Positions 29,000 through 40,019 of a stretch of DNA of 64,000 bases are shown here, piece by piece. Made by a program: the position numbers and the translations under genes. Location: NCBI GenBank assembly GCA_035222895.1, contig JAVYIG010002092.1, positions 208,201-272,200 of the forward strand, in the 5' to 3' direction. A model generated the notes under the pieces. The model was not told where the DNA came from. It saw only the letters and a list, made by a program, of their open reading frames with translations, and made no database searches. This DNA is from Strongylocentrotus droebachiensis. Its lineage: Eukaryota; Echinodermata; Echinoidea; Camarodonta; Strongylocentrotidae. Each line of letters starts with the position of its first letter. Within the stretch, counting starts at the first letter, position 1.

Positions 29000-30538
29000 T
29001 CAAAGATTCACGTTTGGGTCAATTGTGCTATGAGCAGTTGTCTTTCCCTTTTCACGATTGGAGATCGCGCTCGGCGTACACGACCTGGTGCTCATCCTCG
29101 AACTCGCAGCACTGCTCACACGAGAGCAACTCCTCGACGACCAGTTCGTTTCAAGACTGTCGTCATCGCCGAAGATGCTTCCGTCTAGATCGTTGAGGCC
29201 TTCTTCGTCGGACGCGCTGACAGGTGTATTTGAGGGCGGGACGGTGGGTCGCGGGAAGGAGACGTGGACGGTCAGGACTGGAGGATTGCTCGGGTCCATG
29301 TCAGTCATGAGTGATGTCTCACGTGTGACGTTCGAAGACCTACGCATCGACAGCTTCACGAAAGGTCGTTGGTCGTCTCCGTATCCGGTCGAGTCGTAAT
29401 CTTCCGTTGCACTAGGAATGTATATAGGATCAGGGTATTGCGGTTGACGGGTTCTCCGTCCGGGACATGAAGATGTGGCCCTTGACGTCGCAACTGCGGA
29501 ACCCCTCGGTGAAAGACGAGTCTGCAGAGAGACGCTTCGTGAACTGATCGAGTCTACACTACTATGAGGAGAAGACCTGCCCCCATAGTCTGGAAGATTT
29601 AGAAGCTGTATGCTTAAGTGGCTGTCGTTGTTATTAGGGGCGAGTCTTAAAGATTGTCTGTCGATGTCTTGATGTCCGGAAGTGTGGCTGTACCGGGATA
29701 CTGCGCTTTGGGAACGGTCTTTGGTAGAACGCATTTGAGCACTGAGAGCGTTCAGTCTGTGTTTGTATTCCTTAATGGCTTTTTGTGCTTTGACTTCTTT
29801 CTCAGCTAATTCTTCTTCTCTAAGCGCTCTTGGTTCTAGGACATTACTGGGGACAAGAGTCGCATGTGGAACTCGTCTCTTGGCTGCCCGTGGTCGCCGT
29901 CTGTTTGTGCTATTCGAGATTTGATGCTCGTTCATGAACTTCAGAATGTCTTTCATATCTAGTCTATCTGGATCCCCAAAGGCTGCTTGTTCACGTCTCA
30001 AGTCGGCTTTAATTTTGTCGATTGCCTGTCTTTCTTGGTGAAGTTTCAGATCGAGTTCACCAGGTGTGGGCTTAGACATCGTCCTCATGAATCCGGTCCT
30101 CACGTCTGTCATAGGACGCTGTGACGTACCAACTGCCAAAGATCTACTGCAGTTCCGCACCCTTTGTGCAATTGGTGTTCTAGACTGGAAGCAATCAACA
30201 GGAGGCACGGGTCTTCCAAAGGCATACGATTTACCACTATGGGACGCCCTCACCTCGCCCTGACCTGAAATACTGTCCTTTGACTGTAGATCATCCATCA
30301 GAGGAGCAGGTGCAGAGACTTTTGGCATCGGTCGTTTGACGGTGAGGACGGGAATGTAACGCTCTGGGTTGGTGCCGGGTAGACTGACAGTGTGACCATG
30401 TACAGCTGAAGAGACATTCCTCGTTGTGGTTCTGTTTAGCATGCTGTTATTGGCGGAACCATTCACCGGGAGACCTGAGACGTTAATGGCTGCATCTCTC
30501 GGGTTAGTCAAAAGATAGCAAGCCGTCATATCAGTATT
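29000..30538 (-). CDS. terminal exon of an unrecognised Ser/Arg-rich coiled-coil protein
   Basis: A single open frame of 512 residues plus stop. On the minus strand it follows a long polypyrimidine tract and acceptor accccag at 30539-30540, so it is probably the last exon of a spliced gene; if not spliced, the ATG at 30529 would give 509 residues. Counting from that ATG: a disordered N-terminus (1-150), a helix rich in charged residues (156-184, ELDLKLHQERQAIDKIKADL), a basic NLS-like cluster (209-219, NRRRPRAAKRR), a second charged helix (234-268), then a Ser-rich tail with an acidic patch (440-460). No transmembrane segment or enzyme motif is visible. GC content is well above the flanks and no stop interrupts 1.5 kb, so it is a real coding exon. 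I do not recognise the family; a cytoskeletal or nuclear role would be guesswork. Confidence 0.85.
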   Translation of the reverse strand, partial: NTDMTACYLLTNPRDAAINVSGLPVNGSANNSMLNRTTTRNVSSAVHGHTVSLPGTNPERYIPVLTVKRPMPKVSAPAPLMDDLQSKDSISGQGEVRASHSGKSYAFGRPVPPVDCFQSRTPIAQRVRNCSRSLAVGTSQRPMTDVRTGFMRTMSKPTPGELDLKLHQERQAIDKIKADLRREQAAFGDPDRLDMKDILKFMNEHQISNSTNRRRPRAAKRRVPHATLVPSNVLEPRALREEELAEKEVKAQKAIKEYKHRLNALSAQMRSTKDRSQSAVSRYSHTSGHQDIDRQSLRLAPNNNDSHLSIQLLNLPDYGGRSSPHSSVDSISSRSVSLQTRLSPRGSAVATSRATSSCPGRRTRQPQYPDPIYIPSATEDYDSTGYGDDQRPFVKLSMRRSSNVTRETSLMTDMDPSNPPVLTVHVSFPRPTVPPSNTPVSASDEEGLNDLDGSIFGDDDSLETNWSSRSCSRVSSAASSRMSTRSCTPSAISNREKGKTTAHSTIDPNVNL

Positions 30539-30844
30539 CTGGGGTTGGGATATAAAAGAGAAGAGAAAAAGAATGGTATGTTAGGTTAAAAGGCCAACAA
30601 CATGGTAACAGAGTGTGGTAATATTCATCTCTTGAAATACAGGGGGGAGTAGAAATAATAAGGCCTACACGAAAATTCAAGGTATTCCGACAAAAGGTAA
30701 AAGGTTGATCCAAAAGTCCCTTTTGTTACTCCTATGGTTACATCCATAAAAGTACACACACTCAGGTCCTATCTGCGGGCAAGTACAAGTCCTTATCGAC
30801 ACCAACAAGGATGTTAGTCTTTCTGGGAGTTTTCTAAAGACTGG

Positions 30845-31650
30845 GTTGATTGAATGAATTGAATTTATTCACCACTTTAATTTTTTTTTAACATGCAAAG
30901 TCCTATAATACAACAAAAGATTTCTTACAAATATGGATGAGACCATGCAGAATGGATAATACGCAAACAAAATACTAAGTGTTTGGATCATCGAAAAGTT
31001 ACAGAAACTTGTAGGTATATGATCCGACACAAAATACAAAACCTATCACAAAGAAGAAACAAGGAAAAATTACAATGGTAACTGCACACATAAAAGGGGC
31101 AGTTGTCAGATTCAAAGCTTCTGCATTAGGTGAAGTTTTAGATTATGCTTACAATTGTTTAATGATGCAAACTGTTTGGATTTTGGGAATATTTTGTTCT
31201 AGACAGTAGTTCCTTAGCATACAAAGATATAATTTGAAAAGGAAAAATGGCCATAACATTAGACGAGTGTCTGCTGAAATCCTGCCATCATATCTATAAA
31301 TATCTGTGTAGCTCTTAAAGATATTACAAACAATTCTAGTAATGGGTTACGATAACATAAATACATTAAAAATCAAGTAATAATGAAATTATGAACATAT
31401 CAAATTTCAGGAATAAAGGTCTGTTTAGACTTCCAAATGCTTCATGGCAAATTATACGAACTGCTCTGTTTTGTAAGAGGAAAATATTATCAAATCAAAT
31501 CCCATTGACTTTGTGTTTTCCCCGATCTTTATCAATATCATCTTTATCAATATCAATACCTAAAGACTTTGTTGTATTTATATTTTTAATCACATTTCCA
31601 TTTCTACATTGATGTGATTTGATTACGTTGATTGCCCATCCATACTAGCC
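30845..31650 (-). mobile_element. decayed LINE 3' end (CR1/L2-type?)
   Basis: The 3' end on the minus strand reads GTGAATAAATTCAATTCATT, a common LINE terminus. About 600 bp upstream a frame reads LQNRAVRIICHEAFGS.NRPLFLKF, resembling the C-terminal QKRAIRII...PLF motif of CR1/L2-like polymerases. Many stops; a relic. Confidence 0.4.
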
Positions 31651-31749
31651 GAAGAACAACAGAAATTTCAGAGTTAATCATGCTCAGTTTTTCAATCTAT
31701 TTAAAAATGTATGTGATTCGAAAAAGAAAAATACACACACAATGTCTTT

Positions 31750-31945
31750 GGACAGGCCCCTGTATACGTTCAAAGCCTACATTATAATTGTTAAATGTTT
31801 TTATACCGAGGTTCACGTCAAATATAAGATTCATATATTTCTCTTTGTTGGTTCCTTTTATCTGATTATATTTATATTGTACATCGCATAGAGAAACTTT
31901 TGTTTATTAGGCGCTTTATAAATATTGTATTATTATTATTATGAT
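31750..31945 (+). mobile_element. SINE 3' end
   Basis: Ends AGGCGCTTTATAAATATTG followed by TATTATTATTATTATG, the typical tail of echinoderm/vertebrate SINEs; the 5' head is not recognisable. Confidence 0.45.
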
Positions 31946-33947
31946 AAATAACTTGAACACTTTTTGCAAAAATTATACGAACTCTGTTTTGCTTTCATTT
32001 TTAAAAGAATGTGCCTGTTTCGCCAATGATGCTTAGAGGGGAGGCTGGGACGGAGTGATTGCAGTTTTATATTATGATGATTCACAGCATTTGTATGGCG
32101 CCATATATCTGTTTCAAAAAACATTCAAAGGCGCGAGTTATGTGTGTTGTATTGTATAGGTGTCCCCAATATTAAAACTAAAATTAGAATAGCTATATAA
32201 GTTTTTCGTATGTAAGTTTACCCAATGTGGACCCCAATGAAGAACAGTTGTGTCATGTTAACGAAAGCTGATTGGGTATCCAGCCTTTCTCTCTATTTTA
32301 GATTGTATATGTACTTTTTTATTAGTATTTTGTTATAATGTGATTTGGGTTATAAGTACCGTACCATACCATACCTAACCCATAATTATATGAAGCCGAT
32401 TACTGCTCTTGAAATGATAATGTTCCACTCAATGGTAACACCTATAATTTGAAACTCTATTACCTTTTCTTCATTTAACAAAGGGCTTGTGTATTATGGA
32501 ATGTCGATAGAAACATGAAATCTCCTAGCGCTTCACAGGATTCCTTGCTTTTCATATAATTGCGCCATCATTCTAGTTCCACATAAGTTCTGGCCTTCGC
32601 GTAGCCGAGAGTTTAGACCAGCATGGATCCCAAAGAAACAATATAAACAGCGGCAAGTGTTCCTTCTGCTGCATACCTCATTTCATGAAAGTTGTAGGCC
32701 TACCGAGTAAATCACAAATAATGAAACTTCCAAAACAAATTCAAATCCGCTATCTGATCTTTATACAAAAGAGTTATTCAATAAACACCAGGTTCCAGCA
32801 TGTACAGCACACTTCCGTCACAAAGGGGACATCAGTCTTACTTCAAGATGAATAAATACCTCAAATTGCACCAAAAGTCCACATGGTAATCAACAAAGAC
32901 AATTATTCAATAAGCGCCGGCTTCCATCATAATTATACACCGCACTTTCCTCACAAAAGGGATGAATAAATACCTCAAATAATGGTGTGTATTGCACCAA
33001 AAGTCCGATTGGTAATCCGTTAAAACGTTACTAAACTGCTTTTATCGACATCACTAACGAGGTATTTATCCAGATATAAAGCGGAACATCCAGATAATAC
33101 CACATTCGATGCCTGCATGAATAAAATTTGCCCTCGATCTTCTTTATAACACGCAAACAGACTGGACATAATCATTATACTAAATACTCCAATGGTTTTA
33201 TTTAGCGTGCTGTAATCCTTGGTACCCTAAGAATGCGAAGAGAAGATTTCAAGTGCAATTTAAGAGCACTTCAAAGAGCCTGAATCTTTTAATCTTTGAT
33301 CTTTTCCCCGGTCAAAACAATCACTATTATTGCCATGCTTATATTAGGGCGCTATATTTGCACTGGTATAGGTAAAGTGGCTGATTAAATTTCCGAGTGG
33401 TTTACGGTCTAGGGGGACAATATAACGAACTACAGGCCCGTCATAAAAGGAGAGAGACATTCAATAAAGTAGTATTCTTATTTTAAAGTGTTTTAAAGTG
33501 CTTTTTCTTGTTAAGACGGCATTATGTGATGACGCTCTGAAAGTAATTCCACTGAGCCTTATAATGGAAGCCTGCAGGTGCATGTGCTGGATGTTATTAT
33601 CCTAGTTTTGTCGTCACATTAATGTTCATATCAATATAAGGAGACTATCAAATACAAACGGCTCATGTCAACTCTCGTGGAAACAAACACATTGCGAAAA
33701 TAAAGAAGAGAATTTTACTAAAAGTAGCGTACATACCATATTCTCAATCTTTACCTCAAATTCAAAAAAGGACGACAGCAGATGGGAGCTTACATATAAA
33801 ATGTATTGTATATTTCACGATTTTTAAAACAAAGCAAAAAATGAAAAACATTTTCGTGTAGAGGTAGGTGGAAGTGCTTGAAATAAAGCTAATCTAAAAT
33901 AAGCGACATTGAAGTGCGCTTTTTCCTTTAGCTTCCGCTTATATTGT
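31946..33947. other. presumed intron; one direct duplication and a SINE-like tail
   Basis: Near 32090-32140 GGCGCCATATATCTGTTTC resembles a SINE tail. A direct repeat occupies 32773-33018. No coding signal. Confidence 0.4.
32773..33018. repeat. direct tandem duplication of about 120 bp
   Basis: ATTATTCAATAA-C.CC.G.TTCCA to GCACCAAAAGTCC..TGGTAATC occurs at 32773-32891 and again at 32901-33018, diverged, with small indels. Confidence 0.75.
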
Positions 33948-34310
33948 GGCTCAGTCGGTAAAGTGTCCGCCTGTCAAACCAAGGATTCCCGGTTTCGACT
34001 CCCAGCTAGGCGGATGACTGAAGCCTGCGTTGTGTGTTAACGTGCCCCTTCCTCTGTTCATAGACGCAGGGCATGTTAAGTGGAAAACACTCCGTCCCTC
34101 GGATAGGACGTTAAATCATGGACTAGTAAGTCCATGGTTAAATGGAGGCCCCGTGTAGAGAAGAGTCACTACCTTTGCACTTTAAGAACCCACTGCACTA
34201 TTCGTATAAGAGTAGGGGGAAACCCCGGTGTAGTGGTCCACCTGCACACACCTCCAGTATAGTACGATAATACTCTGTAAAGAGGTCTGAACTCAAAAAG
34301 GAAGAAGAAG
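33948..34310 (+). mobile_element. tRNA-derived SINE, family A, copy 2
   Basis: A box TGGCTCAGTCGGTAAAGTG, B box CCGGTTTCGACTCCC, then GGATGACTGAAGCCTGCG, CCTCGGATAGGACGTTAA and ACCCACTGCACTATTCGTAT, all shared with the copy at 1105-1506. It contains an extra ATCATGGACTAGTAAGTCCA stretch absent from copy 1. Confidence 0.82.
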
Positions 34311-36688
34311 ACATTGTCTGATTTCGACTTTCTCTTCACCATTACGGTTGACTCCGATGAGGAAATAATTGATCATTATTGCCCGTCTTCTTATATGTAA
34401 TCTTTCATTCCTATCATTGTATTTTTAATTGAATATCATTACCACATCAGAGAAAACATTACGAAATTATACTACAGTAGTCTACTACTATCATACAAAT
34501 ATTTATGTTATGATATGCTGAGATTACGATCCTCTTTAGATTCTACGGCGTTGTTTAATATAATGTCAAGGCCATAATATATGGGTCAATAAAAATGTTT
34601 TATTAATCGAAATTCAAGAACAGCAGGTGATAAAACTGTCGTCATGCAACCTCCTTTCCTTTCTCCACCTTCTGAAAATCGATGAGGTCAACCATAGGTG
34701 GTGAAAATCGAGATATTTTGTGCATCGATGCGATCTGATTAATTAGATCACACACCAAGCCTTCATGAAGTGAAGTTTGAAGTTTATTTATTCCACATTT
34801 TACATCAAAAAACAGTTTAAATTCTTTCTTTTTTCCATACAAGCGTATAGATTTAACAAACAAAAAAACCAAAAAAAATCAAATTAAGGATAATGTACGG
34901 AAAATGAGTACGAATTTTCGAAATATATAGAAATAACAGGCAAGGTAAACAAAAAACAATGTAAAATGTGGGGAGCCGAAATAAAAAGCATAGCTTGTAT
35001 GTAAATAGGCTCCCGTACTGAGTAACACAATATGGCAGGTCTGAATTTAAAAGGTATTATAGGAGGCGAAAACGGAATAGTATAGTACATGTATAGATTC
35101 TAGAGACGTACAAGGAGAGTGAATTTGTTTGGTGTGTTAGGCCAGATGATTAATTCATATGCAGAGTCAATTATTAAACTTAATATAAACCTTGCCTCAA
35201 TATAACACATGCAGGAGAAAAATCGTAATACGATTATTATTCATGAATTTTTAGTCAATTTTATTGTTAGTTAATTTTTGCTAAATTATATACAGTTAAC
35301 AACTAAAACATTCATAACCATTTGTTGTGTGGTGTTGATGTTGCTCTGCTTTGCCATATATTGTCTGCTAAACTAGCAAAGGACTGTTTCTTTTTGCTCA
35401 AGGAATGTAGCATATGTCACGCGCCCGATTACACCAAATCATTCAGGTTTTATTTGGATTCTAAAGCAATGGCCATGGACATGGTTGCATAGTGACGTCA
35501 CAATACCAAACGGAGCAGGTGATTTCAAGCATAAAAAGAATCGCACATTTTATATTGACTGACGAAAAAGGCCGTGATGCCTTTAGCCAGCATTATATGG
35601 CAATTTTTTTCCAATTTTTTTTTCATCTTGAGGATGTTGGGGGAACGTGTTTTTTCTCAACATTAATTTGTGCAATGTATACCAGAGGGATATTTACGCA
35701 GCATTTTTTTGACATAGGCCAAATATAACAGCATTGTTGTAATTTCGTACAAGTACATGGTTCGTAAACAATTTAGCTCGTTCGCAAATATTTAATTCTC
35801 TATCTACTGCATAATGAATCATTCGAAATAATTTTTTAATATTTTGCGTTTGAATTCCTATCGCTCAATTCTATAATCTTAAATCAAAGATCACGTAGTA
35901 CAAATTGAATAGTAAACAAAGTCGTAAAGCCTTTCAAGAAATTAACCTAAGGCAAGATAGAATGACCGAACATGACAAAGGCATATTAATCCCAAAATTA
36001 TTTCTTCGGATAATACATTACAGTATTGAAATTGCCCAAAACTAAGAAAAATTTATAATAATAATTTATATCATTTTTTTTATAGCGCAACTATATAAAC
36101 ACAATTTACTGCGCTTGAGAGTTGATTGTGTTAATAGTACAATGCAATCTTTTTGTATATATAGAATATGAATTATTGAACCCTTTATCTACCAATAGGA
36201 CCTACATCTCAACTAGGAATCATGCACATAAGCCTTCAGGTATGCTATGTTCAACTTCGTTTGCTCTGAATCAGCAAAATGTTTGTCAACACTTGATATT
36301 TGAACGGAGTAACAAACACTTCACGAAATACAGATAAAGAGAACACATGCATCTGTTAGCACACATTTTATGTTGTACTCGTGTTGCATCTAACAGGTTC
36401 TAATCAATAAGCTATCGAATCTGCCATGCAGGAATGTAGCTGCCAGCTAATTTCATCAGTTATTCAATGCAAATTCTGTTAAGCAGTTAAAGAACCTTTC
36501 CAAATGTTGTAAGATCATTATGTCTAATTTTGGATGATTTGTTTTGTCCTTCTTAATACCTTAGAGTTAGGGTTTGATTGGTTGTTGCCGTTTTTAGTAG
36601 CATAGTGTACATACATGTATATAGTAGTGTTAGTACTGCCAGTTGAGATGTAGATATCATGTATTTTGTTTAAAGTAGACCTATATCC
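34311..36688. other. presumed intron, no gene recognised
   Basis: AT-rich. Around 34775-35095 a sequence starting GAAGTTTATTTATTCCACAT may be the antisense 3' end of a LINE, but no coding part is visible. Nothing else recognised. Confidence 0.4.
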
Positions 36689-37171
36689 TTAAAGGTATTA
36701 CAAAGTTTTGGTATGGGGTCATGAATTTGGTTCAAATTAACATATTGGAAGCATACGCGTTCCTACAATATACATTGATCGTTGTCGCGGTTGAAATCGA
36801 GTCTAAAGTTATGAAATTATAAATAATAAACTCTTTATGTTGTATAGCTCCCTCTCAAGGTCAAGATATTAATTTAGCTATGAAACAATGTTTCTTGACT
36901 AAAATCGACCGATTAGCTATTCCCGTTTGGAAATTATATATCCCAACCACATATTCTGAGATTTTTTATGGTCGCAGCTACCATTGTACGGCCATACCGG
37001 GAGCACCGGTAAATTTTTATATTCAATTTTTCTCGAAAACAGAAGTGTTTTAGGGGCTAATTTTTTTAGTGCTTATAATACATCCACAGGGGCATCCAAA
37101 TATATCAAAATTGTAAAGATTCACTATCCACCCAATTTTCAAAATTTCCCAAAACTTTGTATTACCTTTAA
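36689..37171 (+). mobile_element. TTAA MITE, family TTAAAGGTATTACAAAG, copy 1
   Basis: TTAAAGGTATTACAAAGTTT at the left, AAACTTTGTATTACCTTTAA at the right; TTAA duplicated, flanks differ. Interior (GGTCGCAGCTACCATTGTAC) matches 39515-40019 in opposite orientation. Confidence 0.92.
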
Positions 37172-38940
37172 GCTTGCCTTCATTTGTTTGTTGTTCGCTG
37201 CCAAAGATTTTCTTGTTTTTAAAGATGTTCTGTGTGTGTTTAAAAAATAAATAAAAAATCTATATGAATATCATTGTTGAACATTATATTATGTACTATT
37301 CAACTGTATTTCTTCCATGCCCTAGAAGGGGCCGTTAAAGATATCTAATTGATATCTTTGGTAAATTATCATATCGATCTGGCCTGGATAGATATTGCGA
37401 ATGCACTTCAACATTGAATATTTGGACATATACTTCTGCTTTTTTTGCGAATTTAGGTTGAAGTATTGCCATCTAAACCTCTGAGGGCAATATTTAAAGC
37501 GTATCTGCCATAGTTTACAGGAGGGATTAGACTGCCCTGCAAGGTCACTGGACAGGTGGTTATCTCATCAACTCAGCTCTCAGTTAACATAAGAAAAAGA
37601 GGATCATGGGGGACCAATGGTCACCGATTAGGCATGGTTTGTTATATAGAGGGCGCAAGTAGCTACAAGTAGTGCAGTGGGCCTTTAAACAATATTGAAT
37701 GGATATTTTGCACCCAAACCCTTGAAACGCAATTTTACCACTACCGGTCTATATCTTTAATAATACATCATAGGGTTCCGAGAAAAACCGTACCTATCTA
37801 ATACCATCAAGTCCAATAAATCCACTGGGGTTTCTTCAAACACTTCTAAAAATTAATGAGGATGGCTGTATTGCTTCAGTTGAATACAAACAAAAAGGGC
37901 AAACTGATTATCAAGAAAAGGCTAGGCTTTACATTTGAAATGGGCATGATGGATGAATGGTGTGCAAGGGCTCTTTTTTAATTTTCTTCCTAACGATATT
38001 AACAAATCACTCATTATTTAGATAGTTGCGGAGTACGTACATTGTCAAAATAAATGATTACATACTTTCTCCTTTTTTATTTTGTATATGACATTGGATC
38101 CCGTATGCCCGAATTGACTCTTGGTGCGGGAAAGGGGTGGAGTACGGGATAATGGTCATCTCCGATATTGATCTTTTCCTGAAAATGTTGTCCCCTGAAT
38201 AACTCTCAGAAATGGGGTGGGACATACTTGATATATAAGATTATGAAGGTAATTGAAACGGAGCACCCTAATATTAATATCACCATTCTGGGAAGATTTA
38301 ATAATCTGTGATATAATCGTACATTTTATGAATCAATACCACGCAATAATAAGTTATGTATTGAACTGGCCAGCCCTTCCTCTTGGCTGACGAAGGCAAA
38401 TAAAATAAAATGAAAACCAACAAAATCCGACTCGCTATTACTATTTTTCATATCGTTATAAGAATATGATAAGATATAAAGAAAGATATAGAAAATAAAA
38501 CGACTAGTATGCCAAACAGCCAGATTAGAGGCCGTGAAATAGGTAATTATTGACTTTGTACAGTCTTAATTACGTTACAGGGGTCATTGGGGTTGGTCTA
38601 TGTGTGTCCTTATTTTTTATAGGGCCCACTCGAAATCTTGATAACATACCAACGATACAACGGAACCATTTTTATAACAGGCGACCTTGTTTAAATACTG
38701 TCTCGCCCCTCCCCCGATAATGGCCATCGCTAATGGTCTCGGTTTCCAAGGGAATAACTAAATAATTGTCTTGGTGATAACTATGTTTGCTTGCACGACT
38801 TGGCGTTGGTAAGTTTGGATATCTGATAATCATCTCTGGAAGCCGCATTTAATATCAAATATTTTCAATTGGTTCCAGTCCATAATCAGTGAGGAATCCA
38901 TACAGGAAGCACAAGTTGGGAAGATATCTGACAAAAATTA
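37172..38940. other. presumed intron, one MITE
   Basis: Apart from the MITE at 37494-37688 it is unique-looking AT-rich DNA without coding signal. Confidence 0.45.
37494..37688 (+). mobile_element. TTAA MITE, family TTAAAGGCCCACT, copy 3
   Basis: Starts TTAAAGCGTATCTGCCATAG and ends GTGCAGTGGGCCTTTAA; same orientation as 21417-21610, opposite to 8496-8682. Confidence 0.85.
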
Positions 38941-39240
38941 CTACTACTGATAATAATAATAGTAATAATAATAACAATATTCATAATAGTAAAAAATAAC
39001 AATAATAATGAAAATAGTTAATATTAATGATAGGCCTAGTAATAATAATAAAGATAAATATAATGATGATAATAATAATGATAACAATGATAATAATAAT
39101 AATAATGATAGCAATGATGACAATAATAAGAACAATTAAAATAATAATAATCATAGTATAAATGATAATAATAATGCTATTAGAGATTAAGATAATAATA
39201 TTTATAATAATACTACACATAATAATAACAATAAATATGA
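38941..39240. repeat. (AAT/GAT)n trinucleotide tract
   Basis: About 300 bp of interrupted AAT, GAT and AAC triplets. The Ile/Leu-rich frames on the minus strand are repeat translations. Confidence 0.97.
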
Positions 39241-39514
39241 TGATAATATTGCTCCTACATGTTGCAGGTGCCCTTTTGTGAAGAGAAAATTGACATTAAA
39301 AAAAAGACTTTTAAAATTATAATGAAAAACCCCAAACAAAGGTTAACACATTTTAAAGTTCCCCTTTGCTGGGGAGCACCCCCCCCCTCTATCCTAGATC
39401 TCCCACAAATATAATGGTGGGACTTACATGTATGTAAGTCGAATCAAGAACCGGTAGGCTGGTAAGATAGCACTTTACACGATTAGCAAATCAGGCTTAT
39501 TTTACAATCATACG

Positions 39515-40019
39515 TTAAAGGTATTACAAAGTTTTGGTAAATTTTAAAAAATGGGTGGATAATGATTCTTTACAATTTTGATATATGTGGATGCCCCTGT
39601 GGATGTATTAAAAGCACTAGAAATGTTAGCCCCTAAAACACTTCTGCTTTCGAGAAAAATTGAATTTTAAGATTTACCGGTGCTCCCGGTAAATTTTGAT
39701 AAATTTCAAATAGCTCCTACGGCCGTACAATGGTAGCTGCGACCATGAAAATCTCAGAATATGTAGTTGTGCTATATAATTTCCGAACGGGAATAGCTAA
39801 TCGGTCGATTTTAGTCAAGATACATTGTTTTATAGCTTAATTAATATCTTGACCATGATGGAGCTACAACATAAAGTGTTTGTTATTTACAATTTCATAA
39901 TTTAGAGTCGATTTCGACCTCGACAACGATCACTGAATATTGTAAAATCGCATGTGCTTCCAATATGTTAATTTGAACCAAATTCATGACCCCATACCAA
40001 AACTTTGTATTACCTTTAA
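39515..40019 (-). mobile_element. TTAA MITE, family TTAAAGGTATTACAAAG, copy 2
   Basis: Same 20-bp ends as 36689-37171, inverted orientation; TTAA flanks (ACG before, GCT after) show independent insertion. Confidence 0.92.

Noticed and set aside
29058..29399. 113-codon plus-strand ORF
   Set aside because: Antisense shadow of the 29000-30538 exon.
38944..39220. Ile/Leu-rich hydrophobic ORFs resembling membrane proteins
   Set aside because: They translate the (AAT/GAT)n tract on the minus strand.
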